The notes beneath the pieces were generated by a model, which made no database searches, was not told where the DNA came from, and saw nothing but the letters and a program-made list of their open reading frames with translations. Below, piece by piece: positions 24,648-33,609 of a DNA stretch of 64,000 bases; positions within the stretch are counted from its first letter, which is position 1; each line of letters begins with the position of its first letter. The DNA is from Clostridia bacterium (GTDB lineage Bacteria > Bacillota > Clostridia > Christensenellales > Borkfalkiaceae): contig JAFTKC010000008.1 in the NCBI GenBank assembly GCA_017456055.1, positions 1 through 64,000 on the forward strand. The letters are read 5' to 3'. The translations under genes were made by a program, and so were the position numbers.

Positions 24648-25187
24648 GTGGAAAGTGGACTTACAAAAAAACAAAAAGTTATAAAAATAACGCTTATAAC
24701 CACGTCGATTGTTTTAAGTGTTTTGGCGTTAATACTATCTTACTACACGATATTTGTAAATAACAAAGATAGCGTAAAAATTAACCTAAACGACGGGGTT
24801 AAAATTTTTAACGAAGAGTGGATAGAGTTAGAGCCTGGCTATTCAGTAGAAAGAGAGTTTTTTATAAAGAACGAGGGAACTCAAAAGGTTTACTATAAAG
24901 TTTATATAGAAAATCTTTCGGGAACTTTAGTTGAAGCCACAAACGTGACGATTTCTAGTGGAGATATTATATTGTTTAGTGGAGCGGTCACGGAATTAGC
25001 AAAAGATAATGCACAATCACTAGATAGTGAACTTAACGTTAACGAAAAAAGGATTCTTAAAATTAAGTTTAGTCTATCTGAAAAGGTTGGAAACGTTAAG
25101 TCGAACGGAAAGTTGAAGTTTGACATTTGCGCAATGGCAACTAAAGCCGATAACAACCCCGACCGAATATTTTCTAAAGGTGAATAG
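24648..25187 (+). CDS. Membrane-anchored protein of the matrix-type operon
   Basis: The 179-aa protein has one N-terminal hydrophobic helix (about 14-37) after a basic start, followed by an extracytoplasmic beta-rich domain with a Thr/Ser/Asn-rich strand pattern. The position before sipW and tasA-like genes recalls TapA, but the sequence similarity I can see is only general (a TasA-like beta domain: WIELEPGYSVEREFFIKNEG). The start is GTG, with GAGG upstream. Its TAG stop shares a base with the GTG start of sipW, so the two are coupled. Confidence 0.7.
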   Translation: MESGLTKKQKVIKITLITTSIVLSVLALILSYYTIFVNNKDSVKINLNDGVKIFNEEWIELEPGYSVEREFFIKNEGTQKVYYKVYIENLSGTLVEATNVTISSGDIILFSGAVTELAKDNAQSLDSELNVNEKRILKIKFSLSEKVGNVKSNGKLKFDICAMATKADNNPDRIFSKGE

Positions 25188-25765
25188 TGAAAAATATTGA
25201 CGTAAAAAAAGCGTTAAAAATAACAAAATACGTTGTTGAGTGGGTAGTGATCGTATTGGCGGTTATGGCATCGGTATTAGCGATAATATCCATTAACGCT
25301 TCTAAGGTAAAAGGACAATCTATTTTTGGATATAAACTCTACGTGGTGACTAGCGATTCAATGTCAAAAACCGACTTTGATGCAGGTGACGTTATTATTT
25401 CCAAATCAGTAGACGTTAATACCATAAAAGAGGGAGATATAATAACTTTCGTTTCTAACGCGATAGAAAGTTATGGCAAGATTTTAACTCACAAGGTAAG
25501 AAGAGTGACGATGGACGTAAACGGCAATAGAGCCTTTGAGACCTACGGCACTACTACGGGGAAGAGCGACACGGCGCTTGCTACTGAAATCGTTGGAAAA
25601 TACGTGGGAAAAATCTCAAACGTAGGCAACGTTTTGGCTTTTTTGAAAACGCCAACGGGTTATATACTTTGCGTATTCACGCCAATTTCGATAGTGATAA
25701 TCTTTCAGGCTGTAAACACCTTTAAACTTGCCAAAGAGACTGAGGAAAAAGAAGATAATAAATAA
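25187..25765 (+). CDS. sipW: SipW-type signal peptidase I
   Basis: The 192-aa membrane signal peptidase is of the ER/archaeal-like type, with a Ser-His catalytic pair: S58 in VVTSDSM and H102 in LTHKV. Membrane segments are at about 15-37 and 158-178. SipW-type enzymes process TasA-like matrix proteins, and the next gene carries exactly such a signal. The start is GTG, overlapping the previous stop, with AAGGTG as ribosome site. The C-terminal tail is acidic (KETEEKEDNK). Confidence 0.9.
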   Translation: MKNIDVKKALKITKYVVEWVVIVLAVMASVLAIISINASKVKGQSIFGYKLYVVTSDSMSKTDFDAGDVIISKSVDVNTIKEGDIITFVSNAIESYGKILTHKVRRVTMDVNGNRAFETYGTTTGKSDTALATEIVGKYVGKISNVGNVLAFLKTPTGYILCVFTPISIVIIFQAVNTFKLAKETEEKEDNK

Positions 25766-25810
25766 TGCGGGTATCCGCAAGTTAGTTAGAACATATAGGA
25801 GGACATAAAA

Positions 25811-27622
25811 ATGACTAACAAAAAAACTGTAAGAGGAGCATTGGTAGTAAGCATTATCGCTTTAATCACTTGTATTTCAATGCTTTTCGGAACTACTGCC
25901 GCTTGGTTTACCGACTCAGTGTCGAACACCAATAACATTATTAAATCAGGCAACGTAGACGTAGAACTCTGGCACACTCACGGATCTGATAGCGAATACG
26001 GCTTCGGCTACGTAGAAAACGTTGGCACTGAAGTTGACGGAACTACCAAATTATTCGCAAATGCAGACGGCGAACAAATTTTATGGGAACCGGGCGCTAG
26101 CGTAATGGAAACTTTCCGTATTGAAAACGTTGGCTCACTCGCTCTCAAGTATGAATTTAGAATTAAGCCTATTGCTAGAACCTACACTGAAGACGGAAAG
26201 GCTTTAACCGATATTATTAAACTTCAAGCAATTGAACTTGGTTATTTTGATAACGGTGTACCTTATCTTGTTGACGGCGGACTAAACGAACAAGTTGTAT
26301 TTGGCGACGGATACGTTATTAAAGGCTCACTTCTTGCAAATGAAAAAGTAGATTACAATATTTCTCTCGATTGGGAGGCTTCAGCAAACGATAACGACTA
26401 TAACGTTAAAGACGGCTTGTCTTTAATTCTCGGTATTGAACTCGTTGCAACTCAATATAGTAGTGAAGTTGACGGCTTCGGTAAGGGCTTTGACGACAGC
26501 GCTGAATATCCTTCAGTTTCTAACGAAGTGGCAATTCCTGCTAATAGAGATGAAGTGACTAGCGATATTACCCTTGAAACTGAGGGTGAAAAGGCCGTTA
26601 AAGTAGAAATTCCTAGTAATTTAGCAAAGGCTTTACCTGCTGACGTTGAAAGCGTATCACTCGTTCACTCTGAACCTGTTATTGACCAAGCAAATAATAC
26701 CGTCACGATTAACGCTATCGAACTCGTTGACCAAGACGGAAATATTATTGACTTAAAGGCTTTGGCTACTGGCGAAATGATAAAGGTGACTTTACCTAAG
26801 CAAGAAGTTATTGCTGAAGGTATGCCTGTTGTTATTAAACACGACGGCGAAATTGCCGCTTATACGGAAGTTAAAGACGGCGGTATTATCAAATACGAAG
26901 TAGAACATTTATGCGAAGTAGTAGTTTCACTTAGAACGGCTTCAGTTAAAGATAGCGCAGAACTTGCTACTGCTATTGCAGATGGCGAAACTATAATCAA
27001 CCTTGCAGCAGGTACTTATAAGATGACTTCTGTTGCGCAAGGCAAAACTTTAACCCTTATAGGTGCTGGTACTGATAATACTATTATTGAAGTTGTTCCT
27101 GCTGGTCAAGGTGAAGCGGGTGGTCAACTAGATTATAGTTTTGATGGATCTAACGTGACCTTTAATAACTTAACTATCAAAACCAATAGCCAACTTTACG
27201 CAGGTTTTGCTAGATTAAGTGGTACTTATAATAACTGCGTAATTCAAAACACCTATAACTTAGGAACGGGCAACAGCGTATTTAATAATTGTACTTTTAA
27301 CATTACTAACGAATATCTACGTGTAGGCGGTGCTTATTCAGCACAATTTATCGGTTGTACCTTTAATACCGACGGAAGAGCAATTCTTGTTTATCAAGAT
27401 GGAACGAGCGTTGCGCAAACCGTTTTAGTAAAGGATTGCACCTTTAACGCTACCGCAGCCGCTGAAACTTGGAATGGTCTTCACGTTTCTGCTGTTTCTA
27501 TCGACGGAACTAATGGAACTTACAGCGTGACTCTAGAAGGAAACAACGTTGTTGACGATGATTTCAATGGTTTATGGCAAATTAAAGCGGGCGAAGCAAA
27601 CGTGACGGTTATTGAAAAGTAA
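25811..27622 (+). CDS. SipW-dependent TasA-like surface protein with beta-helix C-terminus
   Basis: The 603-aa protein begins with a SipW-type signal (hydrophobic stretch about 12-32 ending GTTAAWFTDS, then N-x-I-x-SGNVDVEL). A CalY/TasA-like beta domain follows to ~225, then linker beta domains (~240-380). A C-terminal right-handed beta-helix-like region (~390-600) has repeated NCxFN/GCTFN turns. It is predicted to be exported and to form matrix or adhesive surface material. AGGAGG precedes the ATG. Codon choice looks more uniform (GAA, GCT, ACT), as in dnaK, suggesting high expression. No sortase motif is present at the C-terminus. Confidence 0.85.
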   Translation: MTNKKTVRGALVVSIIALITCISMLFGTTAAWFTDSVSNTNNIIKSGNVDVELWHTHGSDSEYGFGYVENVGTEVDGTTKLFANADGEQILWEPGASVMETFRIENVGSLALKYEFRIKPIARTYTEDGKALTDIIKLQAIELGYFDNGVPYLVDGGLNEQVVFGDGYVIKGSLLANEKVDYNISLDWEASANDNDYNVKDGLSLILGIELVATQYSSEVDGFGKGFDDSAEYPSVSNEVAIPANRDEVTSDITLETEGEKAVKVEIPSNLAKALPADVESVSLVHSEPVIDQANNTVTINAIELVDQDGNIIDLKALATGEMIKVTLPKQEVIAEGMPVVIKHDGEIAAYTEVKDGGIIKYEVEHLCEVVVSLRTASVKDSAELATAIADGETIINLAAGTYKMTSVAQGKTLTLIGAGTDNTIIEVVPAGQGEAGGQLDYSFDGSNVTFNNLTIKTNSQLYAGFARLSGTYNNCVIQNTYNLGTGNSVFNNCTFNITNEYLRVGGAYSAQFIGCTFNTDGRAILVYQDGTSVAQTVLVKDCTFNATAAAETWNGLHVSAVSIDGTNGTYSVTLEGNNVVDDDFNGLWQIKAGEANVTVIEK

Positions 27623-27708
27623 TTTTACTAAAGAAAAAGACTGTAGCGATTACACTGTTTTCATACCCCTACATATCTTATGTTTACAGAAGCGATGCAG
27701 TTTTTGAC

Positions 27709-27737
27709 GGCGAGAAGATTTTTCTTCTCGCCTTTTT
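27709..27737. terminator. Terminator of the matrix-type operon
   Basis: GGCGAGAAGA / TCTTCTCGCC 10-bp stem, TTTT loop, five T residues. It lies ~87 nt after the tasA-like stop and also overlaps the end of the small convergent ORF at 27736. Confidence 0.93.
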
Positions 27738-27921
27738 ATTTTAAATCATACTTATCTAAAAGGTCAAGGTATCGATATACTGAGTGGTGGCGAATTGGCC
27801 TAACGTATGGGGGAGTGCTAAATATTAAATTAAAGGCAAATCTAGAGTCTTTTGACCTTTCAATTTTTATTAGTTCTCCCTTTTTTATACGCTTTTTTAT
27901 TAGATTATGATATGGGTACAT
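27736..27921 (-). CDS. Small conserved protein of unknown function
   Basis: The 61-aa basic protein begins MYPYHNLIKKRIKKGEL and contains FSTPPYVRPIRHHSVYRYLDLL. I recognise this pattern (YPYHN-x-IKxRI-x-x-GEL, then PxxRPIRxHRYxEY) as a small family common in clostridia with no known function. This copy has lost some residues in the middle relative to the longer form. No clear Shine-Dalgarno site precedes the ATG. The codons are AT-rich. The recognition is from memory and needs a search. Confidence 0.55.
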   Translation of the reverse strand: MYPYHNLIKKRIKKGELIKIERSKDSRFAFNLIFSTPPYVRPIRHHSVYRYLDLLDKYDLK

Positions 27922-28008
27922 ATTACTAATATCTTTAGAAAATATCTAACTATTCGCTATTCCTTGAAAAAAAGATAAAAAAATTTTTTAAAAAGTGGCT
28001 TAATAGTA

Positions 28009-28037
28009 TTGACAATTGTTTTATTATGGTGTACAAT
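28009..28037 (+). promoter_or_regulatory. Heat-shock operon promoter
   Basis: TTGACA, a 17-bp spacer and TACAAT, 11 bp upstream of the CIRCE element, so transcription begins just before or within CIRCE. Confidence 0.9.
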
Positions 28038-28047
28038 TTAGTAAAAT

Positions 28048-28074
28048 TTAGCACTCAAACCTTGCGAGTGCTAA
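28048..28074 (+). promoter_or_regulatory. CIRCE operator (HrcA binding site)
   Basis: TTAGCACTC, 9 bp, GAGTGCTAA: a perfect match to the CIRCE consensus. HrcA encoded just downstream binds it to repress the operon at normal temperature. Confidence 0.98.
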
Positions 28075-28105
28075 CAAACTTAGGCGAAAAGTGCCAGAGG
28101 TAAAA

Positions 28106-29134
28106 ATGAAACTTTCAGACAGAAAGAAAAAGATTTTACAATACGTGGTTGACGACTATATAAATTCGGCTCAGCCGGTATCTAGTAAAAGTATAACCGA
28201 AAAGTATATGCCAGACATTAGTTCGGCTACCGTTAGGAGCGAACTTGCAGGGCTTGAAGAACTTGGCTACCTTAATCAACCGCACTCGTCGGCGGGTAGA
28301 GTTCCGTCGATAGAAGCCTATAAACTGTACGTGACTGAACTTATGGATAAGGGCAAGTTAACTTCTAAAGAGTTAAACTTTATTAAAGAGGCGTTTAGAG
28401 ATAGGGCGGATAATTTAGAAACAGTAGTTCAAAATACCGTTAAGGTTATAAGCGAACTAACCGATTTAACGTCGGTTGCAGTCACTTCTCATAGCGACAA
28501 GGAAAAAATTCTTAAAATCGATATATTTAAATATAAGCCGACCAAAGCGCTACTTTTAGTGGTGACGGAAAGCACTCTTATTAGAGATAAATTTATCGAT
28601 ATTCCTGAAAATATGAGCGACGAACAACTTCTTGACGCAGGCAGGATGATTTCTAATCTATTCGTAGGCAAAACCTTTAACGAAATAGTTAACCTTGAGA
28701 GCGCTATTACCGAAGAATTTTCTGCGTACAAAGAAATCTTTGAAAGAGTTATGACGGCTATCGAAGAATACTTTGAAAAAGACAACGTTAAAGTGGTCGT
28801 TGACGGAGAGGGAAAAATTCTTAATCACACCGAGTATAATAACGACGGGGAAAAGGTGAAAAACTTCCTTTCGGTTGTCACGAGTAAAGATAGAATTTGC
28901 GAACTATTAAACCAAGAGGAACAAGGTATTGAAATCAATATCAAAATCGGTGGGGACGATAAAAAAGATTTACCCGAAGATTGTTCTATGGTGACGGCAA
29001 CTTACTCTGCAGGTGGCGTAAGGCTCGGCAGTTATGGAGTAATCGGGCCACTTAGAATGGATTATCAAAAGGTCGTTTCCGTGCTTGAGGGCGTTGGTAA
29101 AATTCTAGAAGATATTTTGAACGAAAACAAATAG
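28106..29134 (+). CDS. hrcA: Heat-inducible transcription repressor HrcA
   Basis: I chose the ATG at 28106 with AGAGG 5 nt upstream. A GTG at 28091 precedes this site. The 342-aa repressor has a winged helix (about 1-80: MKLSDRKKKILQYVVDDYI, then SSATVRSEL) and the HrcA dimerisation and GAF-like core, ending in GVIGPLRMDYQKV. It binds CIRCE, and its folding depends on chaperonin. It opens the operon hrcA-grpE-dnaK-dnaJ-prmA-mtaB, a classic Bacillota order. groESL is not in this window. Confidence 0.96.
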   Translation: MKLSDRKKKILQYVVDDYINSAQPVSSKSITEKYMPDISSATVRSELAGLEELGYLNQPHSSAGRVPSIEAYKLYVTELMDKGKLTSKELNFIKEAFRDRADNLETVVQNTVKVISELTDLTSVAVTSHSDKEKILKIDIFKYKPTKALLLVVTESTLIRDKFIDIPENMSDEQLLDAGRMISNLFVGKTFNEIVNLESAITEEFSAYKEIFERVMTAIEEYFEKDNVKVVVDGEGKILNHTEYNNDGEKVKNFLSVVTSKDRICELLNQEEQGIEINIKIGGDDKKDLPEDCSMVTATYSAGGVRLGSYGVIGPLRMDYQKVVSVLEGVGKILEDILNENK

Positions 29135-29144
29135 AGGATATATA

Positions 29145-29645
29145 ATGAAAGACGAAAAGAAAACTGAACAAAAGGTGGAAGAAATTCTCGAACAAGCCCA
29201 AGAAAATAATGAAATAGAAAAACTTCAGGCTCAAGTAGAAGATTACAAAAACAAGTGGATGAGAAGTGTTGCAGAGTTCGACAACTACAAGAAAAGAAAC
29301 GCTAAAATGTGGCAAGAAGCCTTTAACGAAGGTATTTCAAGCGTGATACTTAAAATACTTCCCGTTGGCGACAATCTCGATTGGGCGCTCTCAATAGGGC
29401 TTGACGAAAAGACGCAAGAGGGCATTAAAAACATTAAGAAAAAATACGACGAAACCTTAAAGAGTATGGATATCGAAGAGATAAATCCTTTAGGGCTAGA
29501 GTTCGACCCCAATACTTCCGAAGCCGTTATGATGGTTGATGGAGAAGAGGGTGAAGAAAGTGGAGTGGTTAAGCAAGTTCTTCAAAAGGGCTATAAAATT
29601 AAAGAAAAAGTAATTAGATACGCAAAAGTTAGCGTAATTAAATAA
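29145..29645 (+). CDS. grpE: GrpE nucleotide exchange factor
   Basis: The 166-aa protein has an N-terminal coiled-coil (about 1-65, rich in Glu, Gln and Lys), the RSVAEFDNYKKRN dimer helix, and the C-terminal beta domain ending VVKQVLQKGYKIKEKVIRYAKV. GrpE releases ADP from DnaK in the cytosol. The ATG is preceded by GAGG. It lies 10 bp after hrcA and 31 bp before dnaK. Confidence 0.96.
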   Translation: MKDEKKTEQKVEEILEQAQENNEIEKLQAQVEDYKNKWMRSVAEFDNYKKRNAKMWQEAFNEGISSVILKILPVGDNLDWALSIGLDEKTQEGIKNIKKKYDETLKSMDIEEINPLGLEFDPNTSEAVMMVDGEEGEESGVVKQVLQKGYKIKEKVIRYAKVSVIK

Positions 29646-29676
29646 GAAAACATTCAAAAAGGGAGATATATAAATT

Positions 29677-31476
29677 ATGAAAACTATAGGTATTGACTTA
29701 GGAACTACAAACTCATGCGTAGCCGTTATGGAAAACGGCGAGCCAGTTGTTATTGCAAACGCCGAGGGCTCTAGAACTACCCCGTCGGTAGTAGCCTTCC
29801 AAAAAGACGGAAGTAGACTTGTTGGTCAAGTAGCAAAGCGTCAAGCAGTTGCTAACGCAGATAGAACGGTTTCTTCAATTAAAAGACACATGGGCGAAAA
29901 TTACAAGGTGGATATTGACGGAAAAGGATATACTCCACAAGAAATTTCCGCAATGATTTTATCAAAACTTAAAAAAGACGCTGAAAGTTATCTTGGCGGT
30001 ACGGTCACCGATGCGGTTATCACTTGCCCGGCATACTTTTCAGATAGCCAAAGACAAGCAACTAAAGACGCAGGTAAAATCGCGGGCTTAAACGTTTTAA
30101 GAATTATCAACGAGCCTACCGCTGCCGCTCTTTCTTACGGCTTAGATAAGGAAGGCAAAACCCAAAAGGTTATTATTTACGACCTCGGTGGTGGTACGTT
30201 CGACGTTTCTATTATGGAAATCGGCGACGGCGTGTTTGAAGTTTTAGCAACTAACGGAAACTGTAAGTTGGGTGGCGACGACTTCGATAATAAGATTATT
30301 GAATATCTAGTTAGCGAATTCAAAATTAAAGAGGGCATTGACCTTTCTAAAGATAAACTCGCTATGCAAAGATTAAAGGAAATGGCTGAAAAGGCTAAAA
30401 TTGAACTTTCTGGCATGACTACTACCAACATCAATATTCCTTTCATCACGGCAGACGCAACCGGTCCTAAGCACTTAGACGTTGACTTAACTCGTCAAAA
30501 ATTCGACGCTTTAACTAGAGATTTAGTTGAACAAACTATCACCCCTCTAAAGAAGGCTATGGAAGACGCTAAACTTTCTTACTCTGATATTGATAAGGTT
30601 GTGTTAGTTGGTGGTTCTACTAGAATCCCTGCAGTTATCGACGAAGTTAGAAAGGTGACTGGCAAAGAGCCATTTAAGGGCATTAACCCAGACGAGTGCG
30701 TTGCTATAGGCGCTGCTATTCAAGGTGGCGTATTGTCGGGCGAAGTTAAAGACGTATTGCTTTTAGACGTCACTCCACTATCACTAGGTATTGAAACCTT
30801 AGGTGGCGTTTGCACTAAGTTAATCGAAAGAAATACCACTATCCCTGTTAAGAAGTCTCAAATCTTCTCAACGGCTGCAGATAATCAAACTCAAGTGGAT
30901 ATTCACATTTTACAAGGTGAAAGAGAATTCGCAAAAGACAATAAGACTTTAGGTAGATTTGAACTCACCGGTATTGCTCCTGCTCCTAGAGGTATTCCTC
31001 AAATCGAAGTCACCTTTGATATCGACGCTAACGGCATAGTTAACGTTTCTGCAAAGGATATGGGCACGGGCAAATCTCAAAACGTGACTATTACTTCTTC
31101 AACAAACCTTTCAGACGCCGATATTGAAAAGGCTATCAACGAGGCTAAACAATTTGAAGAGGAAGATAAAAAACGTAAGGAATCGGTTGATTCAAGAAAT
31201 AAATTGGACGGTATGATTTTCACGGTTGAAAAGTCAATGAAAGACTTAAACGATAAACTTACCGAAGAAGACAAGGCTAAACTTGAAGAAGAATTAAAAA
31301 CTGCAAAAGCAGAATTAGAAACCAACGATAAAGAAAAGATGGACGCTGCTTTTGAAAAATTATCTTCTGCATCTCAAGAAGTTTTCGCTAAGATTTATCA
31401 ACAAGCGCAACAAGAAAACCCTAACGGGGCTCAAGGCGCAGGGGACAACGGTGGAGATACCGAATTTCATCAATAA
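29677..31476 (+). CDS. dnaK: Chaperone DnaK (Hsp70)
   Basis: The 599-aa protein starts [17 protein letters not shown] and has the phosphate motifs [11 protein letters not shown] (~168) and [10 protein letters not shown] (~310), an interdomain linker [11 protein letters not shown] (~358), a substrate-binding beta domain and a C-terminal helical lid ending in a Gly/Asn-rich tail. It lacks the insertion in the nucleotide-binding domain found in Gram-negative DnaK, as expected for Bacillota. Codon use is biased, consistent with high expression. An inverted repeat follows it before dnaJ. Confidence 0.98.
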   Translation: MKTIGIDLGTTNSCVAVMENGEPVVIANAEGSRTTPSVVAFQKDGSRLVGQVAKRQAVANADRTVSSIKRHMGENYKVDIDGKGYTPQEISAMILSKLKKDAESYLGGTVTDAVITCPAYFSDSQRQATKDAGKIAGLNVLRIINEPTAAALSYGLDKEGKTQKVIIYDLGGGTFDVSIMEIGDGVFEVLATNGNCKLGGDDFDNKIIEYLVSEFKIKEGIDLSKDKLAMQRLKEMAEKAKIELSGMTTTNINIPFITADATGPKHLDVDLTRQKFDALTRDLVEQTITPLKKAMEDAKLSYSDIDKVVLVGGSTRIPAVIDEVRKVTGKEPFKGINPDECVAIGAAIQGGVLSGEVKDVLLLDVTPLSLGIETLGGVCTKLIERNTTIPVKKSQIFSTAADNQTQVDIHILQGEREFAKDNKTLGRFELTGIAPAPRGIPQIEVTFDIDANGIVNVSAKDMGTGKSQNVTITSSTNLSDADIEKAINEAKQFEEEDKKRKESVDSRNKLDGMIFTVEKSMKDLNDKLTEEDKAKLEEELKTAKAELETNDKEKMDAAFEKLSSASQEVFAKIYQQAQQENPNGAQGAGDNGGDTEFHQ

Positions 31477-31490
31477 TAAGTAAGAAAACG

Positions 31491-31520
31491 ACTGAAAGGC
31501 AAAAAAGTTTGCCTTTCAGT
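31491..31520 (+). promoter_or_regulatory. 13-bp inverted repeat between dnaK and dnaJ
   Basis: ACTGAAAGGCAAA / TTTGCCTTTCAGT with a 4-nt loop and no strong U-tract after it (TTGTG). Such a hairpin could stabilise the upstream grpE-dnaK mRNA or partly terminate, lowering dnaJ expression. Confidence 0.7.
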
Positions 31521-31541
31521 TTGTGCTAAAAAAGGATTAGT

Positions 31542-32681
31542 ATGGCAAAAGATTACTATAAGATTTTGGGCGTTGATAAAAATGCTAGTCAAGACGACAT
31601 AAAAAAGGCGTATAGAAAACTTGCTCGTCAATATCACCCAGACCTTCACCCAGGCGACAACGCCGCTGCCGAAAAATTTAAAGAAATAAACGAGGCTAAC
31701 GAAGTTTTATCCGACGAAAAAAAGCGTAAAAATTACGATAATTTCGGCGATCCTAACGGCGCTGGATTCGGCGGTGCTGGAGCAGGCGCAGGCGGATTTG
31801 GTGGATTCGGCGGTTTTGAAGACATTTTCGGCGATATTTTCGGGGGCTTTGGTGGTAGAAGCCAAAGAGCGCAAACTAAAACTAAAGGGGATGACGTGAC
31901 CGTTGAAGTGACACTTTCCTTTTTAGACGCCGCAAAGGGTTGTAGAAGAGAAATCGTTTACACTAGAGACGAGCCTTGTTCAAGTTGTTCTGGAATTGGG
32001 GCAAAAAACAGCTCGGCTTATAAAACTTGCGATAAATGTGGTGGTACGGGACAAGTTCAGTACACCACTAGCAACGGATTTTTCCGCCAAGTAAACGTTA
32101 GAGTTTGCGACGAGTGTAAGGGAACGGGTAAAAAGATTATCGAAAAATGCCCCGATTGCAACGGAAAAGGCTACAATAGAGTAAGTACAAAGGTGACTAT
32201 CGATATCCCAGCAGGCGCTGATACCGGCAGTTATATGAGAAAAATCGGCTTCGGTCAAGCGAGTAGAAACGGCGGTCCTGCAGGCGACCTTATTATCGTA
32301 TTTAAGGTGGAGGGCAGTAAACTCTTTAGAAGAAAGAATTTTGACCTTTACGTGACCGTGCCAATTTCTATTACCACGGCTGTTTTGGGTGGAAAAGTTA
32401 AAATTCCACTTATCGACGATACTTTAGAGTATACTATCCCCGATGGAACGCAAAGTGGAAAGATTTTCTTCGTGCGTGGCAAGGGTATTAAGACTAATAG
32501 GGGTACGGGTGACCTTTATATAGAGGTAATCGTTGAAATTCCAACTAAAATTTCAAGAGAACAAAAGAAGATTTTGGAGTCGCTAGAAAAAGAAACGGAT
32601 ATTTCTAAGACTTCTAAAATGAGAGAATATAGAGAAAATATGGAAAAAATGTACGGCGAAAACCCGTACCAAAAAAAGTAA
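31542..32681 (+). CDS. dnaJ: Co-chaperone DnaJ (Hsp40)
   Basis: The 379-aa protein has a J domain (1-70, HPD motif in YHPDLHPGD), a Gly/Phe-rich linker (~73-105), four zinc-binding CXXCXGXG motifs ([32 protein letters not shown]; ~145-215) and the C-terminal substrate-binding domains. It delivers clients to DnaK and stimulates its ATPase. Its stop is followed by the prmA ATG after one base, with little ribosome site, implying coupled translation. Confidence 0.97.
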   Translation: MAKDYYKILGVDKNASQDDIKKAYRKLARQYHPDLHPGDNAAAEKFKEINEANEVLSDEKKRKNYDNFGDPNGAGFGGAGAGAGGFGGFGGFEDIFGDIFGGFGGRSQRAQTKTKGDDVTVEVTLSFLDAAKGCRREIVYTRDEPCSSCSGIGAKNSSAYKTCDKCGGTGQVQYTTSNGFFRQVNVRVCDECKGTGKKIIEKCPDCNGKGYNRVSTKVTIDIPAGADTGSYMRKIGFGQASRNGGPAGDLIIVFKVEGSKLFRRKNFDLYVTVPISITTAVLGGKVKIPLIDDTLEYTIPDGTQSGKIFFVRGKGIKTNRGTGDLYIEVIVEIPTKISREQKKILESLEKETDISKTSKMREYRENMEKMYGENPYQKK

Positions 32682-32682
32682 A

Positions 32683-33606
32683 ATGAATTTTTTAGAACTA
32701 TCTATTTCAACCACTCACGAGGGTAGTGAACTCGTTTGCGATTTGTTATCTAACTATAGTCAAGAAGGCGTTTCGGTCAGCGACGTTTGCGACGTAATCG
32801 ACCTAGAAAAAAGTGGAAAAACTTGGGACTATTTAGAGGATGGCGTTAAAAGTCTAAGCGAAGAGGTAATCGTTAAAGGGTATATTTCCGTTGGTGATGA
32901 AAGCACTCTAAGGGAGATTAAAAATTGCCTTAGTTCATTAAAGGAAAACTGTCCTTTTGACCTTGGCTCTCTAGAGATAAATACTCAAGTTATCGACGGC
33001 GATAAGTGGCGAGAAGAGTGGAAGAAAAACTTTAATATTATTAGATTTAATAAAATCGTGATAGTTCCCGGCTGGATGGAATACGAGAAAAAAGAGGACG
33101 AGATAACCATAATTTTAGATTCTAATATGGCGTTTGGGACGGGGGAGCACGAAACTACTTCAATGTGCCTAGAATATTTAGAAAAGTACGTTAAAAAAAG
33201 CGACGTAGTTTTAGACGTAGGCTCGGGTAGTGGTATACTTGGTATTTGCGCTAGTAAACTTGGCGCTAAAGAAGTTATTATGACTGATATCGACGAGTGC
33301 GCAACCGAAGCAAGCGAGCATAACGCAAAAATTAACGGCGTTAAAAACGCTAAGATTTTACTAAAGAATTTGCTTGACGATAACACCGTTAAAGGCGACG
33401 TTATCGTGTGCAATATTATGGCTGAAGTTTTAATTTCATTTGCTAGTGGAATTGCTAATAATCTTAAAAAAGACGGAATAATTATACTAAGTGGCATTTT
33501 AGTTGACCGACTAGATAAGGTTAAAAATGCTTACCTTGAGAACGGATTTAAGTTCGTTGAACAAAAAATTAAGGGCGAGTGGTCGGCGCTCGTTTTAAGC
33601 CGTTAA
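32683..33606 (+). CDS. prmA: Ribosomal protein L11 methyltransferase
   Basis: The 307-aa SAM-dependent methyltransferase trimethylates L11. It has an N-terminal substrate-recognition domain (1-~55) followed by a Rossmann core with MAFGTGEHETTSMCLEYL (~150), the SAM motif DVGSGSGILGICASKLGA (~180) and CNIMAEVL (~246, in place of NILA). Placement after dnaJ matches Bacillus yqeT. No separate promoter is seen. Confidence 0.93.
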   Translation: MNFLELSISTTHEGSELVCDLLSNYSQEGVSVSDVCDVIDLEKSGKTWDYLEDGVKSLSEEVIVKGYISVGDESTLREIKNCLSSLKENCPFDLGSLEINTQVIDGDKWREEWKKNFNIIRFNKIVIVPGWMEYEKKEDEITIILDSNMAFGTGEHETTSMCLEYLEKYVKKSDVVLDVGSGSGILGICASKLGAKEVIMTDIDECATEASEHNAKINGVKNAKILLKNLLDDNTVKGDVIVCNIMAEVLISFASGIANNLKKDGIIILSGILVDRLDKVKNAYLENGFKFVEQKIKGEWSALVLSR

Positions 33607-33609
33607 ATT

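Noticed and set aside
27680-27910. 76-codon plus-strand frame
   Set aside because: It spans a strong terminator and is antisense to the better-supported small minus-strand gene at 27736-27921.
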